Assembly: GCA_020832965.1 (NCBI GenBank)
Contig: JAJHRM010000003.1
Coordinates: forward strand, 1 to 64,000
DNA: 64,000 bases
Source of the DNA: Thermofilum sp.
GTDB lineage: Archaea > Thermoproteota > Thermoprotei > Thermofilales > Thermofilaceae
Direction of reading: 5' to 3'
A program made the translations under genes and the position numbers. Every line of letters starts with the position of its first letter. Within the stretch, counting starts at the first letter, position 1. Shown piece by piece: positions 35,052-44,768 of this stretch. The notes beneath the pieces were generated by a model. That model made no database searches and was not told where the DNA came from. It saw only the letters and a program-made list of their open reading frames with translations.

Positions 35052-35585
35052 GTGAAGTGTAGACGTGCTTTATTCCTTGGACGCTTTCAGCCATTCCATA
35101 ACGGTCATTTACAAGCGTTGAGGTGGATACTTGAAAGAGAGAGTGAGGTAGTTTTAGCAATTGGTAGTGCCCAGTACTCTCATACCTTCAAGAATCCATT
35201 CACTGTAGGGGAGCGTCTTGAAATGATATACGCAGTGTTGAAAGCTGAAAATCTTATTGACAGAGTTCTTGTAAGCGTAGTGCCGGATACAGACAACGAA
35301 CACTCAGTATGGGTCAAGTTGGTGGTAAGCTGGTCACCGTGCTTCGACAAGGTATACACAAACGATCCGCTATCCCGGATACTCTTCAAAGAGGAGGGCT
35401 TCCCGGTAGAGGGGATACCGTTCTATAACAGGGAAATTTTCGAGGGAACACGTATCAGAAAGATAATTGCAGAGGGAGGTGACTGGGAGAAGTATGTTCA
35501 TCCCCGTGTAGCAGATATAATTAAAAGGGTAAAAGGAGACGAAAGATTAGCACGGTTGCTTAACATCGCTTCTCCGCAATTTTAG
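35052..35585 (+). CDS. nadM: Nicotinamide-nucleotide adenylyltransferase
   Basis: 177 residues from GTG. Nucleotidyltransferase motif GRFQPFHNGHLQAL at residues 10-23, AIGSAQYSHTFKNPFTVGER and C-terminal FEGTRIRKIIAEGGDWEKYV are diagnostic of archaeal NadM, which makes NAD from NMN and ATP. It follows bud32 by 37 bp. Confidence 0.94.
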   Translation: MKCRRALFLGRFQPFHNGHLQALRWILERESEVVLAIGSAQYSHTFKNPFTVGERLEMIYAVLKAENLIDRVLVSVVPDTDNEHSVWVKLVVSWSPCFDKVYTNDPLSRILFKEEGFPVEGIPFYNREIFEGTRIRKIIAEGGDWEKYVHPRVADIIKRVKGDERLARLLNIASPQF

Positions 35586-35643
35586 CGTGCACTAAAATCT
35601 CCTAAGACGTTCTGCGGTCTCACCTTGCGTCAGCCGCATGAAA

Positions 35644-38600
35644 TTAATGTAAAGGACAGGCCTCTCGGACTTTAGAGCATATTTTCTCATGCACCTCAAT
35701 ATAGAATTCTTTTAAAACATCAACGTAATCTGCTTCGCCACTCTCTACTAGGTCCATCTTGGCTAAAACCTCCGCTGTTTTTCTCTCGCTTATCACATCA
35801 CTAAAGTTGTTCAAGAGGTACTGGAAGATGTCTCTACCAAGGCGTGTAGGAACAAGCTTGCTGCCCTTGACTGGTATCACGTAGTTCCTATCTAGGAGAG
35901 TCTTAATTATCTTCGAATATGTGGACGGTCTTCCGATGTTCCTCTCTTTCATCAGTCTGATAACATCAGCCTGAGTGTAGAGCGGAACCGTTGCCACCTT
36001 CTTATAGGTGGCATCTTCAACAATATACTCTCCCTCTACTGCCATAAACACTGTCCTGATAGGCATCACTTTAGCAAATCCCTCCTCTATAGTTTCTTTG
36101 ATGAATGTAAATTGCTTCTCGAAGTAAGGGCCGGAAACCACAACAGTGGCTTCTGAAACTTTTGCCGGTGGCATCTGGCTTGCAATGAATCTTCTAAAAA
36201 TCAAGTCATACAGACGGATGTGATCACGGGTCAGTGTTATTTGTAGCTGAAGTACTCCTTGGCGTATCATCTGCATTAGCCCGTCAACATCCAAGGGACG
36301 AGTTGGGCGAATACACTCATGCGCGCCCCCCTCACCCCACCTTCTCGGCGTAAAAAGTGATGGAGAGAGTCTCTCTCCAATGTAGCTCTTCGCAATGCTT
36401 AATCCCGCGTCAGAAACCCTAGTGCTGTCTGTTCTGTGATAGGTTATGAGACCGCTCTCGAATAAGTCCTGAGCCAGCTTCATCGTTCTCTCCACATCGA
36501 GTTTTAAGATGGTGTTTGCCTCACGCAGCAATGTATCAGTTGTGAATGGGGGTGGCGGATTAACATATTTCTCTGAGCGTTGCACTTCGCGTACAAAAAC
36601 CCTAGCATCCTTTATTTCCTCTACGATTGCTCTCGGCTTTTTACCGTCAAGCCTTACTGTGTCAATTAGCAATCGGAGCTTTTCACTGTTCTTTACATTT
36701 TTCAGTGTTAGGCGGAAGACATACTTTCTGCTCTTGAGGGATTCCTCATGGTTAGAGATTATCCATCCAAGGACGGGAGTTTGAACACGACCAGCGGATA
36801 ACCAAGATAGCCCATACACCCGCTGAAGGGCTTGACTAAGAGAGAAGCCGAGCCATCTGTCCTCTATTCTCCTAACGAGTTGTGCGTGAACCAGGTTGAT
36901 ATTTATGTCCCTGGGATTACTTAGTGCCTCCTCAAAGGCTTTCCGCGTAACTTCATGGAACTCGACCCGCCTTATTCTTCTGACATAAGGGCTCAGGGAA
37001 AGATAAATGTCCCAAGCGATCTTCTCCCCCTCGGTATCCGGGTCCGTAGCAATAATCACTTCCTCCACTTCCATTGCTAACTCGCGAAGTGCCCTAATGA
37101 TTTCTGCCTTATCGAGTATCTTGTCGCTTCCACACTTTGGACAGACGGTTACAGTGGGTTGTACAGGCGTATTTGGCAGTGAGCCATGCAAAGAGATTCT
37201 TTGCAAGGGAGGATCGGTGAACTGTTCTCCGCATTTGATGCACCTCTTTATTGTGGTGAAGACTGGCGTAAAGGTTATCTGTGAGTTGTTCTTGAAAACT
37301 AGGACTCCGTAGAAGTCTCTCGCGGAGTCGTAGCTGTACAATTGTGTGGTTAGATCGAAGACGTGTCCTTGCGTGGCTGCAATGCTCAGTATGTAACCTG
37401 AGTAGGAGACTTCGTAAGATGTGATTGGGCCAAGCCTTCTGCGGCTGGGTTTTCCAAAGAAGCTAGCAATAGTTTTGGCCTTAGTTGGCGACTCTACGAT
37501 AACTAATACCGATTTCACGAGGTCAGCCTTGAGCTCGGCAGGAATCTTGCCCTCTAGGATTTCTCTAATAATATGCCTCTCGCGGGTAATTTCTTTAATT
37601 AACTGGTCCAAGTCAATCTCATCTAAGGATTTCCATTCAATGTCATAGTACCTCGAGAACTTCTTGAACTTTTCTAGAAACAGCTCATCGTCGCATATGA
37701 TTATTGAGAGGCCTCTCGAAATTCCCCTTGCGTATAGGCGTGAAGCCCTGCCCGAGGCTTGAATATAGGTCAAAACGTCTGGAAGCAGCAGTTTTAAAGA
37801 TTCGCCGTCCTTGATGACTGTCAGAGAAGTTTCCTTAGCAAGCCTATCCAAGCACTCGGGAGACGAAAGATACTTCTCAACTATCCTCCTCAATAAGTAC
37901 ACTCTTCCAGCCACTCTTGTGAACCTTCCTGTACACGAGTTTTCAGCCAGGCATTTTGTAAAAGCCATGTATTCTCCAGGCTCCATGTTTTGCAGTGCCT
38001 CCCTAATATAGACGACCAGGCGATCTAGAGATGCTTGATCCTCTTTGGTAGCTACGTTTCTAACGTTAGAAGCTATTTGTATCAGACGTAGCGGTGTAAC
38101 ATCACTTAGATCCAGGGAGAATTTGAAGTGTGGTATACCAACGAAAAGAACGTACTTTACCACGTGAGGTAGGTCGAGACCCCTGACAAGTGTTCCATAG
38201 TAGCTTGCAACCCCTATCAGTACATCAACGCTTCCAGCCTCGAAGTCTTTGAGTGCCGACTTATTCTTACGTTTTCCATGCATTAAGCCAACCCTAATAC
38301 CGGCTGATTCGAGGGCATTCGCAAGCGACGTTATAAGGTCTTCAGAAGACCCTATAGGCACAAATATAAGTCCACCGCTTCCAAGCCTCGATGCGAGTTC
38401 AACAGTTTTCTCAATAATTTTACCTCCATCTACTATTACGAAGGCATCAACTAGGTTTCTTAGAAATTCACTGCGAGACCCTATTTCAAAACCCAAAAGT
38501 TCCCTGAAAAGCCTAATTCTAGCGCCTCGCGGCCGCCCAGTAGCCGTAGACACCACTAAGACTCCGTGCTTACGCATGCCGACTACCTCCTTTATTCTCG

Positions 38601-39483
38601 TTTGCAGCTGTTCAACTAAAGCTCTCGTCTCGTCGGAGGCACTACCATTACGTAGTTGACGGCCAAGCTTCAACGATTCTCTTACCGCCTCAAGAGCTAA
38701 TTCTATATCACCTTGGGAGAAACCTAACAATATGAAGATTTTATCGATATTCTTAGAGGATTTGATTATGCTGTCAACGTCATCTACAAAAATGAAATCA
38801 AATTTTTTACCTTCAAGTTTATCAAAATTCCTGGACAAGAATTGTGAGGTAGTAATAAGAATAGAGAACTCATTGCTCCGAATCCTACCCACGACATTTT
38901 CCTTTACATTTTTAGGAAGGTTACCGTGGTATAGAAGTATCTCATCAGGGTTTAAATTAAGCTTTGATGCAAACGTTATCGCTTTTTGGTAGACTTGAGA
39001 CGCCAACACTGATGTAGGCAAAATCAAATATGACTTTTTGCCCTCTCTTGAAAGAAATAAAGCCATAAGGGTGCCGAAAACTGTTTTTCCAACCCCCGTG
39101 GGTGCAAGAATAACAAAGCTCTTTCCCATAAAAACTCTTCTAGCCCATGTTCTCTGGGCACTCCAAGGACTGCTTCCCAGTCCCTGGGAAAAGAATTCCT
39201 GAAACTCTGCTAATCTTCTCTCTATGAGGTAGAGTTTTTCTAAGTCCTTTTTTGTTCCGTAAGCATCAAGCACCTTAATAATTTGCTCTAAGTGTGGGAG
39301 GAAGTAGTCTCCGTGCTTATTGTCTAGCTCTCCCCCCCTCTTTGCTCTTAGAAGCTTCCGAAGGCTTTCATCTGGCAAACAGTTCTTGCAGGGAATTTTA
39401 TTTGCTAGGCGAAAGTCGCTGATGTCACGACCACAATTGGGACACATAGACTTGTAAATCGACCCGAGCTCCTCGCTAATCAT
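35644..39483 (-). CDS. rgy: Reverse gyrase
   Basis: 1279 residues, the hyperthermophile hallmark that introduces positive supercoils. N-terminal zinc finger (CPNC...CKNC, about 14-35); SF2 helicase-like part with APTGVGKT (127-134) and FVDDVD (about 230); topoisomerase IA part beginning VIVESPTKAKTIASFFG (about 665) with a second zinc ribbon (CIKCGE...CPKCGS) inserted after it; active tyrosine in GLITYHRTDSTR (about 1010). Full length with all modules present. It has its own promoter region opposite to nadM. Confidence 0.97.
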   Translation of the reverse strand: MISEELGSIYKSMCPNCGRDISDFRLANKIPCKNCLPDESLRKLLRAKRGGELDNKHGDYFLPHLEQIIKVLDAYGTKKDLEKLYLIERRLAEFQEFFSQGLGSSPWSAQRTWARRVFMGKSFVILAPTGVGKTVFGTLMALFLSREGKKSYLILPTSVLASQVYQKAITFASKLNLNPDEILLYHGNLPKNVKENVVGRIRSNEFSILITTSQFLSRNFDKLEGKKFDFIFVDDVDSIIKSSKNIDKIFILLGFSQGDIELALEAVRESLKLGRQLRNGSASDETRALVEQLQTRIKEVVGMRKHGVLVVSTATGRPRGARIRLFRELLGFEIGSRSEFLRNLVDAFVIVDGGKIIEKTVELASRLGSGGLIFVPIGSSEDLITSLANALESAGIRVGLMHGKRKNKSALKDFEAGSVDVLIGVASYYGTLVRGLDLPHVVKYVLFVGIPHFKFSLDLSDVTPLRLIQIASNVRNVATKEDQASLDRLVVYIREALQNMEPGEYMAFTKCLAENSCTGRFTRVAGRVYLLRRIVEKYLSSPECLDRLAKETSLTVIKDGESLKLLLPDVLTYIQASGRASRLYARGISRGLSIIICDDELFLEKFKKFSRYYDIEWKSLDEIDLDQLIKEITRERHIIREILEGKIPAELKADLVKSVLVIVESPTKAKTIASFFGKPSRRRLGPITSYEVSYSGYILSIAATQGHVFDLTTQLYSYDSARDFYGVLVFKNNSQITFTPVFTTIKRCIKCGEQFTDPPLQRISLHGSLPNTPVQPTVTVCPKCGSDKILDKAEIIRALRELAMEVEEVIIATDPDTEGEKIAWDIYLSLSPYVRRIRRVEFHEVTRKAFEEALSNPRDININLVHAQLVRRIEDRWLGFSLSQALQRVYGLSWLSAGRVQTPVLGWIISNHEESLKSRKYVFRLTLKNVKNSEKLRLLIDTVRLDGKKPRAIVEEIKDARVFVREVQRSEKYVNPPPPFTTDTLLREANTILKLDVERTMKLAQDLFESGLITYHRTDSTRVSDAGLSIAKSYIGERLSPSLFTPRRWGEGGAHECIRPTRPLDVDGLMQMIRQGVLQLQITLTRDHIRLYDLIFRRFIASQMPPAKVSEATVVVSGPYFEKQFTFIKETIEEGFAKVMPIRTVFMAVEGEYIVEDATYKKVATVPLYTQADVIRLMKERNIGRPSTYSKIIKTLLDRNYVIPVKGSKLVPTRLGRDIFQYLLNNFSDVISERKTAEVLAKMDLVESGEADYVDVLKEFYIEVHEKICSKVREACPLH

Positions 39484-39539
39484 TTGCCCTCTGAAAATCT
39501 TTCATCCGAAGAAATAAAAAGGTATATCTCAGAATATAG

Positions 39540-40478
39540 TTACTTTTGCTCGGCTAATCTAAGTAGTCTGTTCCAGTTTTCCTCTATATCGCGTTTAATC
39601 TCGTCCAGTAGCCACTTGTTCTCGGGCTCTAGCAAGTGTCTGAATCTCCCCTGCAGCTTGAAGTAATCCTCTACAGGCTTTGCCTCTTTAACGGGAACTG
39701 TAATCCTTATTTTACCATCTTCATATTCGTAGAGCGGCCATATCCGCGTCTGCACAGCTAATCTTGCAACCTCTATGCTTTTGGACGGGTCAAAGTACCA
39801 GCCAGTAGGGCACGGGCTGAAATAGTGAAGAACTGTGGGGCCAGAAATGCTCGCCGCCTTCGCAATCTTATTATACATGTCTATTGGAAAGGCGGGGTTT
39901 AGCGTCGCTGCATACCTAACCCCATGTGCAATAGCTATTTCGATTAAATTCTTTTTCCGCTCCATTTTCCCTGGAATTACCTTTCCTGCCGGGCTAGTAG
40001 TTGTAGAGGCTCCTCTCGGTGTTGCGCCGCTACGCTGAATGCCAGTATTCATGTAGGCCTCATTATCGTAGCAAATGTAGATGAAGTCGTGTCCCCTCTC
40101 CAGGGCACCGGAAAGCGCCTGAAAACCAATATCGAATGTTCCACCATCACCTCCGAAAGCAATAACTTTCGGCTTCCTCACTCCATACTTCTTTGAAAGT
40201 ATATTGAAGGCCGCCTCAATGCCACTTGCCACTGCGGCTGCATTTTCAAAGGCCACGTGGACCCATGGCACGCCCCAACTCGTGTACGGAAATATTGTTG
40301 TCGCGACTTCCAGGCAGCCAGTAGCATTAACCACAACTTTTGGATCCGGGACTGCTTTTAAGGTGAGTCTCACGAGTTGCGGTATACCACAACCAGCACA
40401 CAGCCTATGACCTGGCGCAAATTGTTCTTCGAGGGGAATCTCTTTCAAAGTCCTAATACCCGTAGCTCTAGCGCCCAT
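39540..40478 (-). CDS. porB: Pyruvate:ferredoxin oxidoreductase, beta subunit
   Basis: 312 residues from ATG 40478 (GAGGTGG a few bases upstream). Thiamine-diphosphate-binding subunit: HRLCAGCGIPQ, NATGCLEVATT, AFGGDGGTFDIGFQALSGAL and DNEAYMNTGIQRSGATP. Cysteines in LCAGCG and the later SPCPTGW hold the proximal cluster. Last gene of porG-porD-porA-porB. The enzyme oxidises pyruvate to acetyl-CoA and CO2 with ferredoxin. Confidence 0.95.
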   Translation of the reverse strand: MGARATGIRTLKEIPLEEQFAPGHRLCAGCGIPQLVRLTLKAVPDPKVVVNATGCLEVATTIFPYTSWGVPWVHVAFENAAAVASGIEAAFNILSKKYGVRKPKVIAFGGDGGTFDIGFQALSGALERGHDFIYICYDNEAYMNTGIQRSGATPRGASTTTSPAGKVIPGKMERKKNLIEIAIAHGVRYAATLNPAFPIDMYNKIAKAASISGPTVLHYFSPCPTGWYFDPSKSIEVARLAVQTRIWPLYEYEDGKIRITVPVKEAKPVEDYFKLQGRFRHLLEPENKWLLDEIKRDIEENWNRLLRLAEQK

Positions 40479-40488
40479 GCATACCACC

Positions 40489-41673
40489 TCATGTCTCCCT
40501 TAGTCCCACCCAAATACTTTCTTCAGGGGCCTCACCCCTCCTCCGAACTTCCTCCATTATCTCATAAATCTTCTCAACGTGATAGATCGTAAAGTCACGT
40601 CCACCTAAACCGTAGACAACATTGAAGAGAAGAGGTCTCTTTCTTGAACTATAAAGTGATGTTGCAATATCCATGAATAGCTGGTTTCCCGGACTACCAA
40701 AGCTGACGCTTCTGTCGAGAACTGCCACTACGTCAAACTTCTCTAAAATCGATCTAAGCTCTTTAAGTGGGAAGGGCCTGAACTGTGTTAGGCTAATTAC
40801 TGCCAAATCTAAACCCTTTTCCTTTAATTTTCTAGCCGCGTATCTTGCTGTCCCGGCAGAAGAGCCTAGAATGACAATAGCCTTGTCAGTGTCCTCAGAG
40901 TTAAACGTCTTTACCGGCACGTATCGTCTTCCGCTGCATTTCTCATACTCGGTGAAAACCTCTCTGATTATTGAGCTTATCTTGGGGTATACCTCGTACT
41001 GCAACCTTTTATGCTCCATATACCAGTCAGCGAAGTCCAGAGGTCCGTAAGTCTTTGGATTCTCCGGGTCTATAGGATTAACAGGTCTCCTCGGCGGCAG
41101 AAATCGATCAACTTCCCCGTCGTCAAGCACGTAAAGTCCCTCCAATGCATGAGTGAGTATAAAGCCGTCAAGATTAACGATTACTGGCAGGAGGACGCGT
41201 TCATCTTCTGCGATCCTGAACGCCATCAAGGTCAAATCGTACGCTTCCTGCACGTTTTCGGCGAAAAATTGTAGCCACCCGGTATCGCGTGCGGCGTAAG
41301 CGTCGTCATGGCTACAGTGAATGTTGATGTTTGGGGAAAGGGCGCGATTTCCTATTGCCATAACTATAGGAGCTCTTAATCCCGCTGCAATCCACAGAAT
41401 CTCGTACATTAACGCTAGCCCTTGGCTAGAAGTAGCTGTAAATACCCTAGCACCTGCCAGAGAGGCGCCAATAGCTGCTGATAATGCGGTATGTTCGCTC
41501 TCGACTGGGATGAAGGCGGCATCTATCTCCCCGTTGTTTACGTAGTCCGCAAGAGTCTCAACAATGACTGTTTGAGGGGTGATGGGATAAGCGCTGATAA
41601 CATCTACCTTTGCCTGTTTCACAGCATAAGCGACAGCTCTATTACCATTCATCCCTACAAGTTTTCCGCTCAT
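40489..41673 (-). CDS. porA: Pyruvate:ferredoxin oxidoreductase, alpha subunit
   Basis: 394 residues. Core YPITPQTVIVETLADYV, the SEHTALSAAIGASLAGARVF block and TATSSQGLALMYEILWIAAG are typical POR alpha sequences. C-terminal transketolase-like part has LGSSAGTARYA and LDRSVSFGSPG. It overlaps porD by 4 bp and precedes porB by 10 bp. Confidence 0.95.
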   Translation of the reverse strand: MSGKLVGMNGNRAVAYAVKQAKVDVISAYPITPQTVIVETLADYVNNGEIDAAFIPVESEHTALSAAIGASLAGARVFTATSSQGLALMYEILWIAAGLRAPIVMAIGNRALSPNINIHCSHDDAYAARDTGWLQFFAENVQEAYDLTLMAFRIAEDERVLLPVIVNLDGFILTHALEGLYVLDDGEVDRFLPPRRPVNPIDPENPKTYGPLDFADWYMEHKRLQYEVYPKISSIIREVFTEYEKCSGRRYVPVKTFNSEDTDKAIVILGSSAGTARYAARKLKEKGLDLAVISLTQFRPFPLKELRSILEKFDVVAVLDRSVSFGSPGNQLFMDIATSLYSSRKRPLLFNVVYGLGGRDFTIYHVEKIYEIMEEVRRRGEAPEESIWVGLRET

Positions 41674-41924
41674 CCCTCCGCCACCATCTCAATTGCGTGA
41701 ACGGGACAAACATTTGAACAGATTCCACAACCTTTGCAATAGTCATAGTTGATGGAAACGGTGTCCTTGTCGTGACGATTAATTGCTGGTTCAGGGCAGT
41801 GGACCCAGCAGAGCAGACATCTTATGCATTTCTCTTCGTGCAAGATAGGTTTCAGGGCACGCCAGTTGCCAGTCTTATTGTATAGGCTTGTTTTCGGCTC
41901 TGAGATGATACCGCCGGGAGGCAT
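41670..41924 (-). CDS. porD: Pyruvate:ferredoxin oxidoreductase, delta subunit (2x 4Fe-4S)
   Basis: 84 residues with two ferredoxin motifs, CIRCLLCWVHCPEP and CKGCGICSNVCPV, each C-x2-C-x2-C-x3-C. Electron-transfer subunit between the porB cluster and external ferredoxin. Overlaps porA by 4 bp. Confidence 0.94.
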   Translation of the reverse strand: MPPGGIISEPKTSLYNKTGNWRALKPILHEEKCIRCLLCWVHCPEPAINRHDKDTVSINYDYCKGCGICSNVCPVHAIEMVAEG

Positions 41925-41958
41925 CTCCCTCCAATTTTTAAGAATGAAACCTGCATTC

Positions 41959-42531
41959 TTACTCGTGCCTTCTCACCTCTTCATATGCGCGCTTAATGGC
42001 AAGAATGTTTAGTTGCGCTAGCTTGCTGTCCTTGGAAAAGCGTTCAGAAACAACAGAGAGTACGGAATCAAGAGATACTAAGTTGCTTGCCCTCACCAAA
42101 GCGCCCAGCATAGGTGTGTTGTAGAATGGGCGCCCAAATACTTCCATTGCTATTGAGTAAGCATCCACAAACCAGAGGCTAATTCCATGGCTCTTGGCAT
42201 ACTCAGTGATTTTTTCGCTTGGAACCTTAGCATTCAAAATCAATAGCCCATCCCTTTTGATACCGGCGAGGATTGATGGCTCGTTCTGCATTGAGGGGTC
42301 AATTACGACTACTATATCCGGCTCATATATGCCTGAATGGAGTTCTAATGGCGAGTGGCTTACTCGTGTGTAAGCCCTCACGGGCGCACCCCTCCTCTCC
42401 GGCCCGAACTCTGGGGCATGATAAACATACTTCCCCTCCTTAAGAGCTGCCAGCGCTAAAAGCTCACTGCTAGTCACTACGCCTTGGCCTCCACGTCCAT
42501 GCCATCTAACTTCATAAAACTCGCTTCTCAT
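41959..42531 (-). CDS. porG: Pyruvate:ferredoxin oxidoreductase, gamma subunit
   Basis: 190 residues: VRWHGRGGQGVVTSSELLAL at the start, FGPERRGAPVRAYTRVS and NTPMLGALVRAS are family hallmarks. First gene of the operon, divergent from the deacetylase-like gene 49 bp away. Confidence 0.94.
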   Translation of the reverse strand: MRSEFYEVRWHGRGGQGVVTSSELLALAALKEGKYVYHAPEFGPERRGAPVRAYTRVSHSPLELHSGIYEPDIVVVIDPSMQNEPSILAGIKRDGLLILNAKVPSEKITEYAKSHGISLWFVDAYSIAMEVFGRPFYNTPMLGALVRASNLVSLDSVLSVVSERFSKDSKLAQLNILAIKRAYEEVRRHE

Positions 42532-42580
42532 CTCTCGTGTCGTACGCTTTTAATAATTCGAAGTATAAAAATATTTCTCG

Positions 42581-43648
42581 ATGACGTTGAGGCATGAAAC
42601 TATGTCTCTCAGTATCGCGTGGCACAAAGACTACGAGGAACTATCCTTTACTCCACCCACACTAAGGGATATATGGATTAAAGCCAGGAAAATCTTCATC
42701 AACAGGTATCTGCCAATTCTCATGTCTCAAATTCCGACGCAGATTATGAGCGTAAACTACTACCCAGAGGAAGTTCTACTCCTTGCACATGAAGAAAGCT
42801 ATGTTAACTTTGTAAAGGAAATGTCTGAAAGGGGGAGAGGGCTCCTAGATTACGGGGATACTCCTGCTTTTCCAGGCGTTTATGAGAAAGCTCTATTAGC
42901 TGTTTCAGGCACACTCACTCTAGCAGAGTTCCTTCGCTTAAACAGGGGAGTCGGATTTAATCCGCAGGGAGGCTTCCATCACGCCAGGAAAGCTTCTGCT
43001 GGTGGATTTTGCGTATTCAACGATTTAGCTATTGCAGCTAGATACCTATTAAGAAGAGGGGTCAAAAAGCTAGCCATAATAGACATCGATGCCCATCATG
43101 GGGACGGAACACAGGATATACTCTATAGAGACCGGGTTTTGAAAATAAGTAGCCACGGCTATGGGTATGGCTTCTACCCAGGCACCGGTTGGATAGATGA
43201 GCTGGGTGAGGGAGAAGGCAGCTGCAGAAACATAAACATTCCCATGCCCTTTCCAAGCGGCGACGATGTTTATGAATTGGTGTTAAAGTTCATTGGAGAG
43301 ATACTGGAGAGGTATAATCCCGAGTTCATAATTGTTCAAGCTGGCTGTGATGCATACCTGAACGATCCACTTGTTGGGTTAAGGCTAACTGACAATTCTT
43401 ACTATGCATTCTCACTATTATTATCCAACTATGCATCAAAAGGAGTACCCGTGCTACTTACGGGCGGCGGTGGGTATCAGCCAGAGATAGTCTCCAGGCT
43501 TTGGGCGCTAATGCTTTCCTGTACAACTGGCAAGTGCCTAGACAAGCTTGGACCTCTGGACCAGAAAACTACCTCCGACTTAAAGCTTGTTAAAATAATG
43601 GAATCAAGGATCGAATACTTAAGGAAAGAAACAAGTAAATGTCTTTAA
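42581..43648 (+). CDS. Histone deacetylase-fold protein (AcuC/HDAC family)
   Basis: 355 residues. Zinc-amidohydrolase motifs are GGFHHARKASAGGFCVFND, the metal site DIDAHHGDG near residue 170, SSHGYGYGFYPGTG, QAGCDAYLNDPL and GGGGYQPE. Residues for catalysis appear complete. Substrate in archaea could be acetyl-lysine proteins, polyamines or another acetyl compound. TATAAAAATAT 15-25 bp before the ATG suggests a leaderless message. Confidence 0.9.
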   Translation: MTLRHETMSLSIAWHKDYEELSFTPPTLRDIWIKARKIFINRYLPILMSQIPTQIMSVNYYPEEVLLLAHEESYVNFVKEMSERGRGLLDYGDTPAFPGVYEKALLAVSGTLTLAEFLRLNRGVGFNPQGGFHHARKASAGGFCVFNDLAIAARYLLRRGVKKLAIIDIDAHHGDGTQDILYRDRVLKISSHGYGYGFYPGTGWIDELGEGEGSCRNINIPMPFPSGDDVYELVLKFIGEILERYNPEFIIVQAGCDAYLNDPLVGLRLTDNSYYAFSLLLSNYASKGVPVLLTGGGGYQPEIVSRLWALMLSCTTGKCLDKLGPLDQKTTSDLKLVKIMESRIEYLRKETSKCL

Positions 43649-43678
43649 AAGATAGAAGGTAATGAACCAAGGATAAAA

Positions 43679-43924
43679 CTAATAAATTTCAACCTCAACG
43701 CCGTAAGCTGCGCCCTGAATGCTTACTATCACGTCCGCACCTTTGGCGCCGGCAAGCTTGGCTATGCCGGAAACTAAGTCTCCAAGCTTTGCAAAAAGAG
43801 AATTCGGCTCTTCGCCAACCCCCTCAATTGCTAACTTAACACTTTTTTCATTAACTTTAACTTCTATCTCAGCATCCTTGAAAAGGCTTTTCACTTTCCT
43901 CTCAATATCTGCTTTTGCGACCAC
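43679..43924 (-). CDS. Hypothetical protein, 81 residues
   Basis: Not recognised. Compact alpha/beta pattern: basic first helix (KADIERKVKSLFKDAEIEVK), two strands, a helix (LFAKLGDLVSGIAKLAG) and C-terminal strands VIVSIQGAAYGVEVEIY. Good codon pattern and a likely own promoter. Convergent with the deacetylase-like gene. Confidence 0.55.
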   Translation of the reverse strand: MVAKADIERKVKSLFKDAEIEVKVNEKSVKLAIEGVGEEPNSLFAKLGDLVSGIAKLAGAKGADVIVSIQGAAYGVEVEIY

Positions 43925-44288
43925 ACGTCCTCAAGAGCCTTCAACAATATTCCCTTTAAAAACTTTATGTGCGTAGTAGAAACTTTCCCCGCGAGTAGTT
44001 GCTGCAGTAAAGCTTGTGGTTATCGGAGAAGAGGTCTTCCAGCTTATTGATTCGTCGCTTATGATCCCCTCGTGAACTGTTGTTTACTGGGAGCACGTGC
44101 TTTGGTGTGCTTACGGCACGCCTTTGGAAGAGCATTCTCGCAGTTCATAGAGACCGGAGGAGCATTAAAGGATTAGATGACACTATAATTCTGGGAGATG
44201 GCCCTTTTCGCCATGGACTTTGAATTTTTGAAAATAAAAAAATATTAATTTGTGTAATTTCTTAATTAAGCATAGGTGTTAAAGTCGA
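43925..44288 (+). other. Gap with possible decayed coding sequence
   Basis: No intact gene. Two plus-strand open stretches lack starts: VVAAVKLVVIGEEVFQLIDS near 43998-44070 and ARLWKSILAVHRDRRSIKGL near 44100-44225. They could be remnants of one gene split by stops. An AATTTTTGAAAATAAAAAAATATTAA tract before 44289 (central part AAAATAAAAAAATATTAA) is the likely promoter of the AbrB-like gene. Confidence 0.3.
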
Positions 44289-44606
44289 ATGTTATCCAGG
44301 GGAAGAAGGGGCGCCCGTGGACTAAGCATAACATCCCTCCCATACAAGGTGAAAGTATACTCTAATAACCAGGTCCTAATCCCCGCACAGCTGGTGAGAG
44401 CTTTAGGGATACAGAACCTTGAATACGCAGAAATAGTTTTACGCAGGGGGGAGCAAACAGTCAACTTTCTGGTGAGGCTGCTCAAGACCCGTTTTACGGA
44501 CTCCAGACAATTTACAATACCCAAAGAGATTAGAGACAGATTAAACATTCTCCCAGGAATGGAGATCGAAATTCTAGAGATCAAACGACCAAGAGAGATA
44601 CCTTAA
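44289..44606 (+). CDS. AbrB/SpoVT-type DNA-binding protein
   Basis: 105 residues. Swapped-hairpin AbrB-like pattern appears twice: KVKVYSNNQVLIPAQLVRAL (about 20-39) and SRQFTIPKEIRDRLNILPGM (about 72-91). It is probably a transcriptional regulator or antitoxin-like protein; no toxin gene adjoins it. Basic N-terminus (RGRRGARG). Confidence 0.7.
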   Translation: MLSRGRRGARGLSITSLPYKVKVYSNNQVLIPAQLVRALGIQNLEYAEIVLRRGEQTVNFLVRLLKTRFTDSRQFTIPKEIRDRLNILPGMEIEILEIKRPREIP

Positions 44607-44623
44607 AGTCTGCAAAACCTACA

Positions 44624-44761
44624 GCGCGCTGGGAGAGGAACTCCCCGTTTAGCGCCTTCCCGCTTGAAGCCAAATTTTTTTCAGCCGCGCTTTCCCCGAG
44701 GCATGGGAAGAATTCGACGTTTGTCGGAGCCCAAAAATTGGGTCATTGTGAACCTTAGCGC
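44624..44761. mobile_element. 138-bp insertion flanked by GCAAAACCTACA
   Basis: Starts GCGCGCTGGG and ends CTTAGCGC. The 12-bp GCAAAACCTACA is present exactly on both sides (44612-44623 and 44762-44773); the right copy includes the stop codon of the next minus-strand gene. I see no tnpB coding or right-end hairpin, so it may be a different member of the same GCGCGC-ended group. Confidence 0.65.
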
Positions 44762-44768
44762 GCAAAAC

